From positions 62,001 through 126,000 of the forward strand of contig JANQIX010000019.1 of the NCBI GenBank assembly GCA_028281925.1: a DNA stretch of 64,000 nucleotides, given 5' to 3'. Under the pieces are notes generated by a model. It was not told where the DNA came from, did not search any database, and saw only the letters and a list, made by a program, of their open reading frames with translations. A program made the translations under genes and the position numbers. This document shows, piece after piece, positions 7,686-16,840 of this stretch. Position 1 is the stretch's first letter; each line of letters begins with the position of its first letter. The stretch is from Alphaproteobacteria bacterium. Its GTDB lineage: Bacteria; Pseudomonadota; Alphaproteobacteria; DSM-16000; Inquilinaceae.

Positions 7686-9179
7686 TCACATCGGCTCGCG
7701 TCCAGGGCCGTGGATCTCAGCCGATTGGCCACTGGCCGGTGCCCTCTCGAACACCACAACGGCGGTGGCTGGCGCCAGGGTCAGCGAGTCCACTGGCCGG
7801 TAGCTGACGCCGGCGTCGGCGGTGCCGTCCGGTCGGATACGTCCGCTGCCTTCCAGCACGGCCATGTAGTGCGTGCCCCCCAGCGACACGGTGACGGCAC
7901 CGCGGGCGCCGCCGACGCTGCGCGGGTGCACATAGACCGTGGCATTGCCGAACCGGCGGACATGGACACCGTCGCCGTCGCTGTCATAGGCCGCTGCGGA
8001 AGACGCCAGCGGTTCGGCCTGCGGCGGGACCGGGATCGCATAGACCGGCGGCCACAGCGCTCCGTCGATCCCGCGCACCGACAGATAGCTCGCTGGCCCG
8101 CGGGCCAGCAGATACGACCCTGCGACGAACATCAGTGTCTCCGGATCGGCGGCCGGCGACTGCAGCACCACCGCCTGGCCCCGCGCGGTGGCGCGCAGCA
8201 CCCGATCCATCTGGAGCCGCCAGGCCGCCTCGTTCAGTGGCCGGCCGGAGCGGTCGGTGGCAAACGCGGCAACCCAGATGCCGTCGGCGCTGTCGAAGAC
8301 ATCCCTGGCCGTGGCGGGCGACGTCCAGTCCCCGACCTCTGCCACGATCGGGCCGTCACCAGTAGTGCGGTCCTGCAGATGGCCGATGAACCGGGCAATG
8401 CGGTCGTTCCAGGCCTCGGCAAAGGCCGGGTCGTCCGTCGGCAACTCAGGCTGCCAGCCCGGCTGGGCGAACAGGGCCGGCAGGTCGGCCTCACCCAGCA
8501 CCAGGCCGTCGCTGCCATTGGCGCTGCGCATGGACTGCACCCGGTCGCCGAAGAAGGTGCGCCAGCCGGGGCTGTCCAGGTCCATCAGGCTCCAATCCCC
8601 GGGCCCGTACCGGACCTGGCCGGGCACCTGCGGCAGCGCGTAGTACCAGCTGGCATCGACGAACGCCTCGCCCGGGAAATCGGCCGCGCGGGCGTCGCCC
8701 TGGATCACCTGCGTGCGCTCGCCTAAGCCAGCCATCAGGCGGTCGTCCAGCACCAGGAACTCCGCATCGATCGACCGAAGGACGGTCGACTGGCCGCCCA
8801 GGACGGCGCGGGCACCGGCGAAATGCGTCGCGGCAAAGGCCAGTTCGGTCTGGTTGAGACCGGCAAACCGATCCCCGAAGGCGGCAATGCCGTCGCGGCG
8901 CGGCCAATCGTCGATGTCTATGGGACGGGAGGATGGCTCGGAATACGATGGCCTCGGGCCAAGAGAGCCAGCGAAGCTCTGGGCACCGATGCTGAGCCCG
9001 CTGCTGCTGCCGAAGCCGATCCCGATCGTCGTCCCGCTATAGTCGATGGTGGAAAAGCCGAGGCCTACGCCCCCGCCGCCGCTTCCCACGCCGCCGCCGA
9101 CAATGCAGCCGGCCAACAGCGCAGAGGCGGCCAGAAGCGTGGCAATGCGCCGGCAGGGCGCGTGATTGAATATCGGCAT
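7686..9179 (-). CDS. Lipoprotein with possible glycoside-hydrolase-like barrel
   Basis: 497 aa. The lipobox LLAGC has its Cys at residue 25 when starting from ATG 9179. Next comes a Gly/Ser-rich segment of about 45 residues (GGGVGSGGGGVGLGF...), then a globular part with FVDASWYYALP, WSLMDLDSPGWRTFF and GSDGLVLGEADL, which resembles the strand-end acidic motifs of putative (beta/alpha)8 polysaccharide-active proteins. The C-terminal 150 residues look beta-rich. I infer an envelope-attached glycan-active or exopolysaccharide-associated protein; the hydrolase idea is weak. Alternative starts at 9194 and 9284 place the lipobox too deep. Confidence 0.6.
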   Translation of the reverse strand: MPIFNHAPCRRIATLLAASALLAGCIVGGGVGSGGGGVGLGFSTIDYSGTTIGIGFGSSSGLSIGAQSFAGSLGPRPSYSEPSSRPIDIDDWPRRDGIAAFGDRFAGLNQTELAFAATHFAGARAVLGGQSTVLRSIDAEFLVLDDRLMAGLGERTQVIQGDARAADFPGEAFVDASWYYALPQVPGQVRYGPGDWSLMDLDSPGWRTFFGDRVQSMRSANGSDGLVLGEADLPALFAQPGWQPELPTDDPAFAEAWNDRIARFIGHLQDRTTGDGPIVAEVGDWTSPATARDVFDSADGIWVAAFATDRSGRPLNEAAWRLQMDRVLRATARGQAVVLQSPAADPETLMFVAGSYLLARGPASYLSVRGIDGALWPPVYAIPVPPQAEPLASSAAAYDSDGDGVHVRRFGNATVYVHPRSVGGARGAVTVSLGGTHYMAVLEGSGRIRPDGTADAGVSYRPVDSLTLAPATAVVVFERAPASGQSAEIHGPGREPM

Positions 9180-9342
9180 CGTCCTGTACTCCATCACCGG
9201 ATGTCGCCATTCGGTCAGCACAGGCCACGCTATCGCCGCCTCGTGGCCATCTTGCGGCGGCGATCGCCGCTTGATCTGCCGCACCGGATGTGATCAGCAA
9301 GCGGCAACGGCCGCAGGTCGCCGGCCGGCAGGGGAGATGCAT

Positions 9343-11064
9343 ATGGCCCAAGTTGAGGACACCACCGGCACGGCGCCGGAGCGTCCCTGGCTATCAGGGT
9401 ATGCCGACGGCGTGGACTGGCATGCCCCGCTGTCCCCCGGGCTGCTGCACGACCATCTCGACGATGCCGTTGCCCAGTTCGCCGACCGGCCGTGTTGCGA
9501 CTTCATGGGCCGCCACTGGACCTACCGCGATATCGGCCGGATGGTCGACAAGGCGGCTGAGGGCCTGGCGAAACTGGGCGTGGTCAAGGGCACCCGCGTT
9601 GCCCTCTTGCTGCCGAACACGCCCTATTTCCTGGTCGGCTTCTTCGCGACCCTGAAGGCCGGCGGGGTGGTCGTCAGCTGCAACCCGCTCTACGCCGAAC
9701 GGGAGATCGCGCACCAGATCCGGGATGCCGAAGCGGAGATCCTGCTGACCATCGATCTTGCCGTGGTGTGCGACAAAGCGCTGAAGATGCTGGAGATGAC
9801 GGATCTTCGCCATCTGGTCGTCTGTCCGCTGGCGGAGATCCTGCCCTTCCCGAAGAACCTGCTGTTCCCCATGGTGAAGGGCAGCGAGGTGGCGCGCCTG
9901 CCGCGCGACAGCCGCATCCTTCAGTTCCGCCAGTTGATTGCGGCATCGGGCAGCATCACGGCGCCGGAGATGGCTCCGGACGACTTGGCGGTGCTGCAAT
10001 ATACCGGCGGCACGACCGGTGTGCCCAAGGCGGCGATGCTGACCCACGCCAATCTGAGCGTGAATGCGCAGCAGTCCATGCATTGGTTCGTCGGCATGAC
10101 GCCGGGCCAGGAACGGCTGTTGGCCGTGATCCCGTTCTTCCACATCTTCGCAATGACGGTGGCCATGAACCTGGGCGTGCTGGCGGGTGCGGAGATCGTA
10201 ATGCTGCCCCGGTTCGACTTGAACGAGGTGCTGGAGACGATCCAGCGCAAACGGCCGACCCTGCTGCCGGCGGTACCGACCATCTTCACCGCCATCAACC
10301 ACAGCCCCGACCGTGACAAATACGACCTGGCGTCGATCCGCCTGTGCATCTCCGGCGGCGCCCCGCTGCCGATGGAGGTGAAAGAGACGTTCGAACGGCT
10401 GACGGGCTGTGTGCTGTTCGAAGGCTACGGCCTGACCGAGGCCGCGCCGGTTGCCACATGCAACCCGGTGAAGGGGCTGAACAAGGCGGGCTCAATCGGT
10501 CAGCCGCTGCCCGGTACGGATGTGGACATCGTGTCGATGGAGGACGGCGTCACGGTGATGCCGCCCGGCGAGAGCGGCGAAGTGCGCATACGCGGCCCCC
10601 AGGTCATGCCGGGCTATTGGCAACAGCCCGAAGAGACCGACAACGTGCTGAAGCACGGCTGGCTCTATACCGGCGATGTCGGCTACCGGGATGAAGACGG
10701 CTATTTCTACATCGTCGACCGGATCAAGGACCTGATCATCTGCTCCGGCTTCAACGTCTATCCGCGCCAGGTGGAAGAGGCGATCTATCTGCATCCCGCC
10801 GTCGCCGAATGCGTGGTGGCGGGTTTGCCGGATGAATACCGGGGCCAGACCGTGAAGGCCTATGTGACGCTGCATCCTGGCCAGTCGCTGACCCTGGAAG
10901 ATCTGAAGGCCTTCCTTGAGGACAAGCTGTCGCCGATCGAGCAGCCCAAGCTGTTGGAGGTCCGCTCCACTCTGCCGCGCACGCTGGTGGGTAAGCTGTC
11001 GCGCAAGGCACTTCTGGATGAGGAGGAAGCGGCTGCTGGCGGCGAGGCGGATCAGCCCTCCTGA
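9343..11064 (+). CDS. fadD: Long-chain fatty acid--CoA ligase (AMP-forming)
   Basis: 573 aa. Activates fatty acids to acyl-CoA through an acyl-adenylate. Seen: phosphate loop YTGGTTGVPKAA (220-231), the GYGLTEAAP adenine motif, LYTGDVGYRDEDGYFYIVDRIKDLI with the ATP-binding Asp and hinge, and the C-terminal Lys in VGKLSRKAL. ATG 9343 has GGGGAG six bases upstream; a frame open back to 9166 lacks homology-like sequence. Divergent from the lipoprotein gene at 9179. It overlaps the convergent gene at its 3' end by 13 bases. Chain-length preference cannot be read here. Confidence 0.93.
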   Translation: MAQVEDTTGTAPERPWLSGYADGVDWHAPLSPGLLHDHLDDAVAQFADRPCCDFMGRHWTYRDIGRMVDKAAEGLAKLGVVKGTRVALLLPNTPYFLVGFFATLKAGGVVVSCNPLYAEREIAHQIRDAEAEILLTIDLAVVCDKALKMLEMTDLRHLVVCPLAEILPFPKNLLFPMVKGSEVARLPRDSRILQFRQLIAASGSITAPEMAPDDLAVLQYTGGTTGVPKAAMLTHANLSVNAQQSMHWFVGMTPGQERLLAVIPFFHIFAMTVAMNLGVLAGAEIVMLPRFDLNEVLETIQRKRPTLLPAVPTIFTAINHSPDRDKYDLASIRLCISGGAPLPMEVKETFERLTGCVLFEGYGLTEAAPVATCNPVKGLNKAGSIGQPLPGTDVDIVSMEDGVTVMPPGESGEVRIRGPQVMPGYWQQPEETDNVLKHGWLYTGDVGYRDEDGYFYIVDRIKDLIICSGFNVYPRQVEEAIYLHPAVAECVVAGLPDEYRGQTVKAYVTLHPGQSLTLEDLKAFLEDKLSPIEQPKLLEVRSTLPRTLVGKLSRKALLDEEEAAAGGEADQPS

Positions 11065-12695
11065 GCCGCAGGCGCGATTGCGCAGCTCTCGCTGGCCGTG
11101 TCGCCCGAGCCGGTAAAGGCTTGGCGCCCGAACCTGTAGGTCTGCGACATGTCCTGCCCGGTCACGCGAATCACGATCTCGCCGCCCGCCATGACGCTGT
11201 CTTGTGCGGCACCGGCGGCCGCAGCAGTGCCGTGGGCGACGCCATCGCTATCAAGCCGAAGAAGATGGTTCTCGTCGCCGACCATCAGCAGGGCCGCGCG
11301 GGCGCCCACCAGCGTGCCGGACGGGCGGCTGCCGTCGCCCAGGAACACCAGGCTGTCATCCGACAGGCGCAGGTTCGGGACCACGGCGTCGGCCGACTGC
11401 CCCATCCACAGGCACCCGGCTGCCGGCGCAGCGGCGGTGGTGTCGGGCATATCGCCCTCAGTTTCCGGATCGCCTTCTGAGTCCGCCTCGGTCGCCGAAG
11501 TCTCGTCAGGTTCGGCGGGTTCGGGCGTGGAAACGGCCGCTGCAGGCACTGCGACAGCGACTCTGGCGGCAGCCGGCGGCTGTTGAACGGGTTGTGGCGC
11601 CTCCGCAGCCGGAGGTGACGGCAGCTCAAGCTGCGGCGCTGTCGCCGTTGCCGGCGGCTCCGGCCGAACCGGCGATGGCTCGGCGGCGATAGGCGGCTGT
11701 TCGCCAACGGGTGCGGCCCACTCAGCCGGACCCATCGCCACCCGGCGCGCCGCGGAAACCGGGCCCGGCGGCACTGTCCGCGTCGCCGCCGCGGCTCCGG
11801 GCGGGCTGGCCGATACCGGAGGCGCGGCGATCGCCGTCTCGGCCTGAGTGTCCGCCATCGGTGCCGGATCGGCCGCTTCGGCTTCGGCGGCTGCCGGTGG
11901 AGACGCCACGGCGGCCTCTTCCGGCAGCGGCTGCTCTGCTGCGGAGCTGTCCAGCGGCGTCACCACAAGCCCTGGCGGGGCCGTGCGTTCTATCGGGCGC
12001 GGCGGCGTCTCCGCCGGCGGAGACGCGGGGGCTGCCCGAGGCGGCGGCGCATCGCCCGCCGCCTCTTCCGCAACGTCGCCGGCCGCGTCAGCCGCCTCCA
12101 CGTCGGCCTCTGCCGTTTCCGGTGCATCGTCGCCGATGCGGCGCAGCGACGCGATGAAGTTGCGGACATCGCGCACCGGATAGCGGGGCTCGGTGCCGGC
12201 CGTCTGCAGCACCATGATCGACGTCTCGCCGCCGACCACATGGTATTCGTCCCGGATGCGCGCCTCGGCAACCTCCAGCGAACCGCTCACCCGCCAGGTG
12301 GTGCCGGCCGCTGTCTCCACCGTCTCGACCACCGCGTCCGCGTATTGCGTGGCATAGCCGCGTGCCAGCACCTCCGGCGTGGTGGCGGGATTGACCCGGG
12401 GCGCACATTCGGCCCGCAGCAGATAGAGTTCGGTCTCGATGGTCCCGCGTGGATAGGACTGGCCGTCCAGCCGTTCCAGCGAATAGCGCGGGATCTCCGG
12501 AAAGCTGACATCGAATTCGCAGAAGGGCGGCGGGAAGACGTCGCCTTCGGCATTCTCAACGAACGGAGATCGCGCGCAGGCGGCGAGTGCAGCCATGACC
12601 GCCACGGCGGCGAGGCTGCGGGCGCCGCAACGTCTGGCGAGCGGTGCTTTGGATCCGTGCAAGGCTCTCCCCCGCGGTCTCATCGGGCTCTGCAT
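11052..12695 (-). CDS. Lipoprotein with long Pro/Ala/Glu-rich linker
   Basis: 547 aa from ATG 12695. A signal peptide ends in a lipobox ALAAC (Cys40, or 36 if the ATG at 12683 is used). Residues about 45-190 form a globular N-terminal domain; about 190-430 are Pro/Ala/Glu low complexity with PPxAE-type blocks; the last 115 residues form a small domain containing CLWMGQSADAVVPNL and a Cys near the C-terminus (SCAIAP). The architecture suggests an outer-membrane anchor with a periplasm-spanning linker carrying a distal domain, perhaps peptidoglycan- or envelope-associated. No family recognised. Its stop lies 13 bases inside the convergent acyl-CoA ligase gene. Confidence 0.6.
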   Translation of the reverse strand: MQSPMRPRGRALHGSKAPLARRCGARSLAAVAVMAALAACARSPFVENAEGDVFPPPFCEFDVSFPEIPRYSLERLDGQSYPRGTIETELYLLRAECAPRVNPATTPEVLARGYATQYADAVVETVETAAGTTWRVSGSLEVAEARIRDEYHVVGGETSIMVLQTAGTEPRYPVRDVRNFIASLRRIGDDAPETAEADVEAADAAGDVAEEAAGDAPPPRAAPASPPAETPPRPIERTAPPGLVVTPLDSSAAEQPLPEEAAVASPPAAAEAEAADPAPMADTQAETAIAAPPVSASPPGAAAATRTVPPGPVSAARRVAMGPAEWAAPVGEQPPIAAEPSPVRPEPPATATAPQLELPSPPAAEAPQPVQQPPAAARVAVAVPAAAVSTPEPAEPDETSATEADSEGDPETEGDMPDTTAAAPAAGCLWMGQSADAVVPNLRLSDDSLVFLGDGSRPSGTLVGARAALLMVGDENHLLRLDSDGVAHGTAAAAGAAQDSVMAGGEIVIRVTGQDMSQTYRFGRQAFTGSGDTASESCAIAPAAQEG

Positions 12696-12772
12696 CCAAT
12701 CGTGGGCAGCGCCGGTATAGAGCGGTCACGCGCCGGTACCAAGCGGAAGACGCGGATACGGACCACGGCGGA

Positions 12773-13756
12773 TCAACCCCAAAGCGCCCGCTCGGGCGGT
12801 TCAACGACGGAGCCGTTGAACACCAGGCCCGGTCGGCGGTCTTCGGCGAGCAAGAGCGGCCCGTCCAGATCGGTGAAGGCCGCCCCCTGGGCCGCGAGCA
12901 GAGCCGGGGCCATAGCCAGCGACGTGCCCACCATGCACCCGACCATGATGCCGAACCCCGCCGACTCCGCCGCAGTCTTCAGCGCCAGCGCCTCGGTCAG
13001 GCCGCCCGTCTTGTCCAGCTTGATGTTGACCGCCGCGTACTTGCCGGTGAGCCGGTCCAGGCCGGCGCGGTCATGGCAGCTCTCGTCGGCGCAGATCGGC
13101 ACCGGGCTGTCGAAACCCGTTAGCGCGTCGTCCGCACCGTCGGGCAGCGGCTGTTCGATCAGGGCGACGCCAAGGTCGGCCATGGCGGCGGCATAGTCCG
13201 CGAGATGCTCCGGCGACCACGACTCGTTGGCATCCACGATCAGCCGGCTCGCCGGAGCGGCCCGCCGGATCGCCCGCAACCGGTCCAGGTCGCCGTCGCC
13301 GGTCAGCTTCACCTTCAAGAGCGGGCGGTCCGCCGCTTCGGCCGCGGCGTGCGCCATGGCGTCCGGCGTATCGAGGCTCAGCGTATAGGCGGTTATACAT
13401 GGCTCCGGCTGGGCGAGCCCGGCCAGCTCCCACACCCTTCGGCCGGTCAGCTTCGCGTCGAGATCCCACAGCGCGCAGTCCAGCGCGTTGCGGGCGGCCC
13501 CCGGCGGCAGCCGATGCTGCAGCGCCGCCCGATCCAGTCCCTCGGCGACGGCAGGTGCCAGACCCTCCAACAGGGCGGCCGCCGTTTCGACGCTCTCGCC
13601 ATAGCGTGGGTACGGAACCGATTCTCCGCGACCTGCCGAGTCTCCCTGGGACACTTCTGCTACCAGTACGCGCGCTTCACTCTTCGCTCCGCGCGCTATG
13701 GTAAAGGGATTGCGAAGAGGCCACCGTTCTTCTCGTATCGTCAATCTACGAAGCAT
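12773..13756 (-). CDS. dgcA: N-acetyl-D-glutamate racemase or dipeptide epimerase (enolase superfamily)
   Basis: 327 aa of the mandelate racemase/muconate lactonizing family. Seen: the KxK base motif LKVKL (K148, K150), three metal acids D175 (VDANES), E201 (IEQP) and D224 (ADES), and the second base Lys in NIKLDKTGG. TDLDGP near the C-terminus matches the DxD motif that in L-Ala-D/L-Glu epimerases binds the substrate amino group. Two roles are possible: murein-peptide epimerase, or DgcA, the N-acetyl-D-glutamate racemase of D-glutamate catabolism. The nearby DgcN-like gene favours DgcA. ATG 13756 begins MLRRLTIRE; a longer frame to 14059 is spurious. Confidence 0.75.
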   Translation of the reverse strand: MLRRLTIREERWPLRNPFTIARGAKSEARVLVAEVSQGDSAGRGESVPYPRYGESVETAAALLEGLAPAVAEGLDRAALQHRLPPGAARNALDCALWDLDAKLTGRRVWELAGLAQPEPCITAYTLSLDTPDAMAHAAAEAADRPLLKVKLTGDGDLDRLRAIRRAAPASRLIVDANESWSPEHLADYAAAMADLGVALIEQPLPDGADDALTGFDSPVPICADESCHDRAGLDRLTGKYAAVNIKLDKTGGLTEALALKTAAESAGFGIMVGCMVGTSLAMAPALLAAQGAAFTDLDGPLLLAEDRRPGLVFNGSVVEPPERALWG

Positions 13757-13925
13757 GCGTTGCCTGCCTGAAAAACATCGAAAGGTCTTTACAAATGGTG
13801 CCTGCTGACCCGCAAAATGGTAAGAGGCATTTGCCTGGGCGCTCATTGTCAACCGCCCGCCAAACGACGAGCAGCGAGCACCCGAGGATCTTTCGGATTT
13901 GGCCTTTTGGCCTGTGGAGGTAGCT

Positions 13926-14351
13926 TTGGCAAAAGAACAGACGGGGAGTGGCCGGGGGCGGACCCGCGCGAAGCGGTGGATCATGCGTGAGGATGGACCG
14001 CATCCGGTGGATGTCCATGTGGGCCAGCGCCTGCGGATGCGGCGGACCCTTCTCGGCATGAGTCAGGAGATGTTGGCCGAACGGCTCGGCATCTCGTTCC
14101 AGCAGCTTCAGAAGTACGAGAAGGGCAGCAACCGCCTCAGCGCCAGCCGTCTGTTCGAGCTGTCGCGCATCCTGGAGGTGCCGGTCTCCTTCTTCTTCGA
14201 AGAGCTTCCGGCGGACGGATCCCCAGCGGAAGAGGCGGAGCCGGATCCGTTGATGAAGCGTGAGAGTCTTGAGCTCGTGCGCGCCTATTACGACATCCCG
14301 GATCCGCAGATCCGGCAGCGGCTGGTGGAACTGATCCGCCTCTTGGGTTAG
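13926..14351 (+). CDS. XRE-family transcriptional regulator
   Basis: 141 aa from a TTG start. The HTH (GQRLRMRRTLLGMSQEMLAERLGIS, with FQQLQKYEKG as recognition helix) is near the N-terminus, followed by a VPVSFFFEEL segment and a C-terminal helix YDIPDPQIRQRLVELIRLL, a layout typical of alphaproteobacterial single-HTH regulators. TTG 13926 is chosen because GGAGGT ends five bases upstream; the ATG at 13983 has no clear site. It lies between the dgcA-like gene (divergent) and the dgcN-like gene (convergent), so it may regulate them, but such proteins also occur unlinked to this pathway. Confidence 0.85.
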   Translation: MAKEQTGSGRGRTRAKRWIMREDGPHPVDVHVGQRLRMRRTLLGMSQEMLAERLGISFQQLQKYEKGSNRLSASRLFELSRILEVPVSFFFEELPADGSPAEEAEPDPLMKRESLELVRAYYDIPDPQIRQRLVELIRLLG

Positions 14352-14443
14352 CCGGCCGGACCCTTTTGCCCGTTTCCCAGAACGGGACGGCAACAGGGGG
14401 CCATCGCAGACATGTCGAGACACGGGCGTGGGGGCCGCCGGTC

Positions 14444-15442
14444 TCACATGAGCGTGTCGACAATCGGTCCGACACCGCCGCGCATGGGGTCGACGCAGGG
14501 CATTCCGTACCGCTTCGCCAACTCCGCCATCTGCCGTTCCGCCTCGGTCGCGCTCAGCGCCGAGGTGTTACAGGCGATACCGACCACCTTTGCAGCCGGA
14601 TTGGTGAGGCGGGCACAGCGTTCGTTCAGGTCGATGCACTCCTGAATGTCGGGCAGGGATTGTCCCGGCAGGCCGCGCATATGCGGCCGGCCAGGCTCGT
14701 GGCACATCACCAGCACGTCCGCCTGGGCGCCGTGCAGAAGGCCCAGCGACACGCCAGCGAACGAGGCGTGAAACAGCGACCCCTGCCCCTCGATCACGTC
14801 CCAGTGGTCGGGGTCGTTCGCCGGCGAAAGCCATTCCGTGGCACCGCTGATGAAGTCCGACACCACTGCGTCGACCGATACGCCGTCGCCGGCGATCAGG
14901 ATGCCGGTCTGGCCGGTTGCCCGGAAATCGGCGTTCAGGCCACGGGCACGCATCTCGCGCTCCAGCGCCAGCGACGCGAACATCTTGCCGACGGAACAGT
15001 CGGTGCCCACGGTCAACAGCCGCCGGCCCGGCCGCGTCTCACCCGTGCCGACGTCGAATTCGCGGCTGGGGTGGCGAACGTCGTAGAGGCCGCGGCCCTT
15101 CAGCCGCGCCACCTCGGCCACCGCGGGCACGTCGATGACCTTGTTGTGCAGGCCGCTGGCGATGTCCATGTCCAGCTCCAGCGCGCGCACCATCACCTCT
15201 TGCCAGGCCGGCGAGATCTTGCCGCCGCGGTTGGCCACACCGATGATCAGCGTGCGCGCGCCGGCCTCTGCCGCTTCCTCCAGCGTCATATCGGGCAGGC
15301 CGAGATCGGCGTTGCAGCCGTCCATCCGGTACTGGCCGATGCACCAGTCCGGGCGCCAGCGGGCGACACCGTCAGCAGTCTTGGCGGCAAGCTGGTCTGG
15401 CGCATCGCCGAGGAACATGAGGTAGGGATGGGGGATGGACAC
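14444..15442 (-). CDS. dgcN: DUF1611 protein, likely D-glutamate N-acetyltransferase DgcN
   Basis: 332 aa. Seen: YLMFLGDAPDQLAAKTADG at the N-terminus, WRPDWCIGQYR, LIIGVANRGG, a P-loop-like GTDCSVGKM in the middle, and EGQGSLFHASFAGVSLGLLHGAQ, all typical of the DUF1611/DgcN family. In the described pathway DgcN acetylates D-glutamate with acetyl-CoA and DgcA racemises the product to N-acetyl-L-glutamate. GTG 15442 keeps the conserved PHPYLMFLGD segment; the frame continues upstream to 15997 through antisense sequence of the yciB gene, so that part is not coding. The dgcA-like gene lies 690 bp downstream on the same strand, with the XRE gene in between on the other strand. Confidence 0.8.
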   Translation of the reverse strand: MSIPHPYLMFLGDAPDQLAAKTADGVARWRPDWCIGQYRMDGCNADLGLPDMTLEEAAEAGARTLIIGVANRGGKISPAWQEVMVRALELDMDIASGLHNKVIDVPAVAEVARLKGRGLYDVRHPSREFDVGTGETRPGRRLLTVGTDCSVGKMFASLALEREMRARGLNADFRATGQTGILIAGDGVSVDAVVSDFISGATEWLSPANDPDHWDVIEGQGSLFHASFAGVSLGLLHGAQADVLVMCHEPGRPHMRGLPGQSLPDIQECIDLNERCARLTNPAAKVVGIACNTSALSATEAERQMAELAKRYGMPCVDPMRGGVGPIVDTLM

Positions 15443-15607
15443 GCGCGTCGAAGTCCCGGACAAGAGGTCGAAAGCGCCTGATCTTACCGCAATGCCGCGG
15501 CTGCGAAAGGACCTTGCGAGCGTGCCGTCTCGCTGGGACGAGGTGTCGCGTGCGGCTGCCTCTGCGGTCTTGGCAAGTCGCGTCCTGAAATGGTTTAGTC
15601 CCGCCCC

Positions 15608-16270
15608 ATGACAACGCAAGATCCCGCAGTGCAGGACCCCGCCGCGGCCCGGCACGCCGTATCCCCTTTCGGCCGCCTGGCCCTGGAAGCGGGGCCTTTG
15701 TTGGTGTTCTTCATCACCAACAACCAGTTCGGCATCATGGTCGGCACAGCGGTGTTCATGGCCGCCACGCTGATTTCCGTGGTGCTGTCCTATCGGCTGG
15801 AGCGGCGGCTGCCGCTGATGCCGCTGGTCGGCTGTTTCTTCGTCATGGTGTTCGGGGGGCTGACCCTGGCGCTGGACGACGACCTGTTCATCAAGCTGAA
15901 ACCGACGGTGGTGAACTGCCTGTTCGCTGCGATCCTGTTCGTTGGCCTTGCCGTGCGCCGGCAGCTTTTGAAGCTGTTGATGGGCGGTGTACTGCATCTG
16001 CAGGACGAAGGCTGGCGCAAACTCACCTGGCGCTGGGCTTTCTTTTTCCTGTTCCTGGCCGTGTTGAACGAGATCGTGTGGCGCAACTTCTCCACCGATT
16101 TCTGGGTGAACTTCAAGGTGTTCGGCCTGTTGCCGCTGTCACTGGTGTTCGGCGCCCTGCAGGTGCCGCTGATCATGCGCTATCAGATCGAGGAGCAGGC
16201 GGCCGAGGGGACGGCTACAGCCCCATCTCGTCCCGATGCGGCTCCGGCCGAGGCTGGTCGGGAGGATTGA
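15608..16270 (+). CDS. yciB: Inner-membrane septation protein YciB (IspZ family)
   Basis: 220 aa, polytopic with about five to six helices. Family hallmarks are GPLLVFFxxN near the start, [19 protein letters not shown] in the middle, and [33 protein letters not shown], the last a very conserved stretch. YciB proteins are implicated in envelope integrity and septation. The tail ([17 protein letters not shown]) is a poorly conserved cytoplasmic extension. Its 3' end overlaps the convergent Nudix gene by 56 bases. Confidence 0.9.
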   Translation: MTTQDPAVQDPAAARHAVSPFGRLALEAGPLLVFFITNNQFGIMVGTAVFMAATLISVVLSYRLERRLPLMPLVGCFFVMVFGGLTLALDDDLFIKLKPTVVNCLFAAILFVGLAVRRQLLKLLMGGVLHLQDEGWRKLTWRWAFFFLFLAVLNEIVWRNFSTDFWVNFKVFGLLPLSLVFGALQVPLIMRYQIEEQAAEGTATAPSRPDAAPAEAGRED

Positions 16271-16796
16271 CGGCGGGCGCGCCGAGCGGTTGACCGGCGG
16301 TCTCGCGATAGCGGTGCAGCGACCAGTGAACGGACGGGAAGGCGAGGTCGTCCCAGGGGACCTCCTCCCAAGCGAACAGCCGTACATCGGTCATTTCCTC
16401 ACCCGCAGCAACGTCGGGCGACACCAGCCGGGCCCGGTAGATCAGCTGGACCTGGCTGATGCGCGGGATGTTATAGACGGCCAGCAGGCCGTCGATCGCC
16501 AGGCGGGCGCGCGCTTCCTCCCAGGCTTCGCGGCAGGCCCCCTCTTCGGTCGTCTCGTTCAGCTCCATGAACCCGGCCGGCAGGGTCCAGAAGCCCTTGC
16601 GCGGCTCGATCGCGCGCCGGCACAGAAGGATGCGGTCCTCCCACAGGCAGACGGCGCCGACGACGATCTTGGGGTTCTCGTAATAGATGAAGTCGCAGTC
16701 CGGGCAGACCAGCCGGGGCCGGTCGTCGCCTTCGGGGATCCGACGGATGGTCGGCCCCGCCGGCTTCGCTTCTCTTTTATCACCCGGTACGGTCAT
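16215..16796 (-). CDS. Nudix hydrolase with N-terminal zinc-ribbon remnant
   Basis: 193 aa. The Nudix box [23 protein letters not shown] (G-x5-E-x7-REUxEE) binds the metal for pyrophosphate hydrolysis of a nucleoside-diphosphate-linked substrate. An N-terminal [17 protein letters not shown] resembles the half-ribbon of NADH-pyrophosphatase-like members. Start uncertain: I use ATG 16796, but the frame is open to a GTG at 16844 that overlaps the typA stop as GTGA, and translation might be coupled there. The C-terminal tail overlaps the convergent yciB end. Substrate not assignable. Confidence 0.82.
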   Translation of the reverse strand: MTVPGDKREAKPAGPTIRRIPEGDDRPRLVCPDCDFIYYENPKIVVGAVCLWEDRILLCRRAIEPRKGFWTLPAGFMELNETTEEGACREAWEEARARLAIDGLLAVYNIPRISQVQLIYRARLVSPDVAAGEEMTDVRLFAWEEVPWDDLAFPSVHWSLHRYRETAGQPLGAPAVNPPDQPRPEPHRDEMGL

Positions 16797-16840
16797 CACC
16801 CTGACGATGTGCGCGCTTGCCGCGCCGTTGGCAAGCCCGC

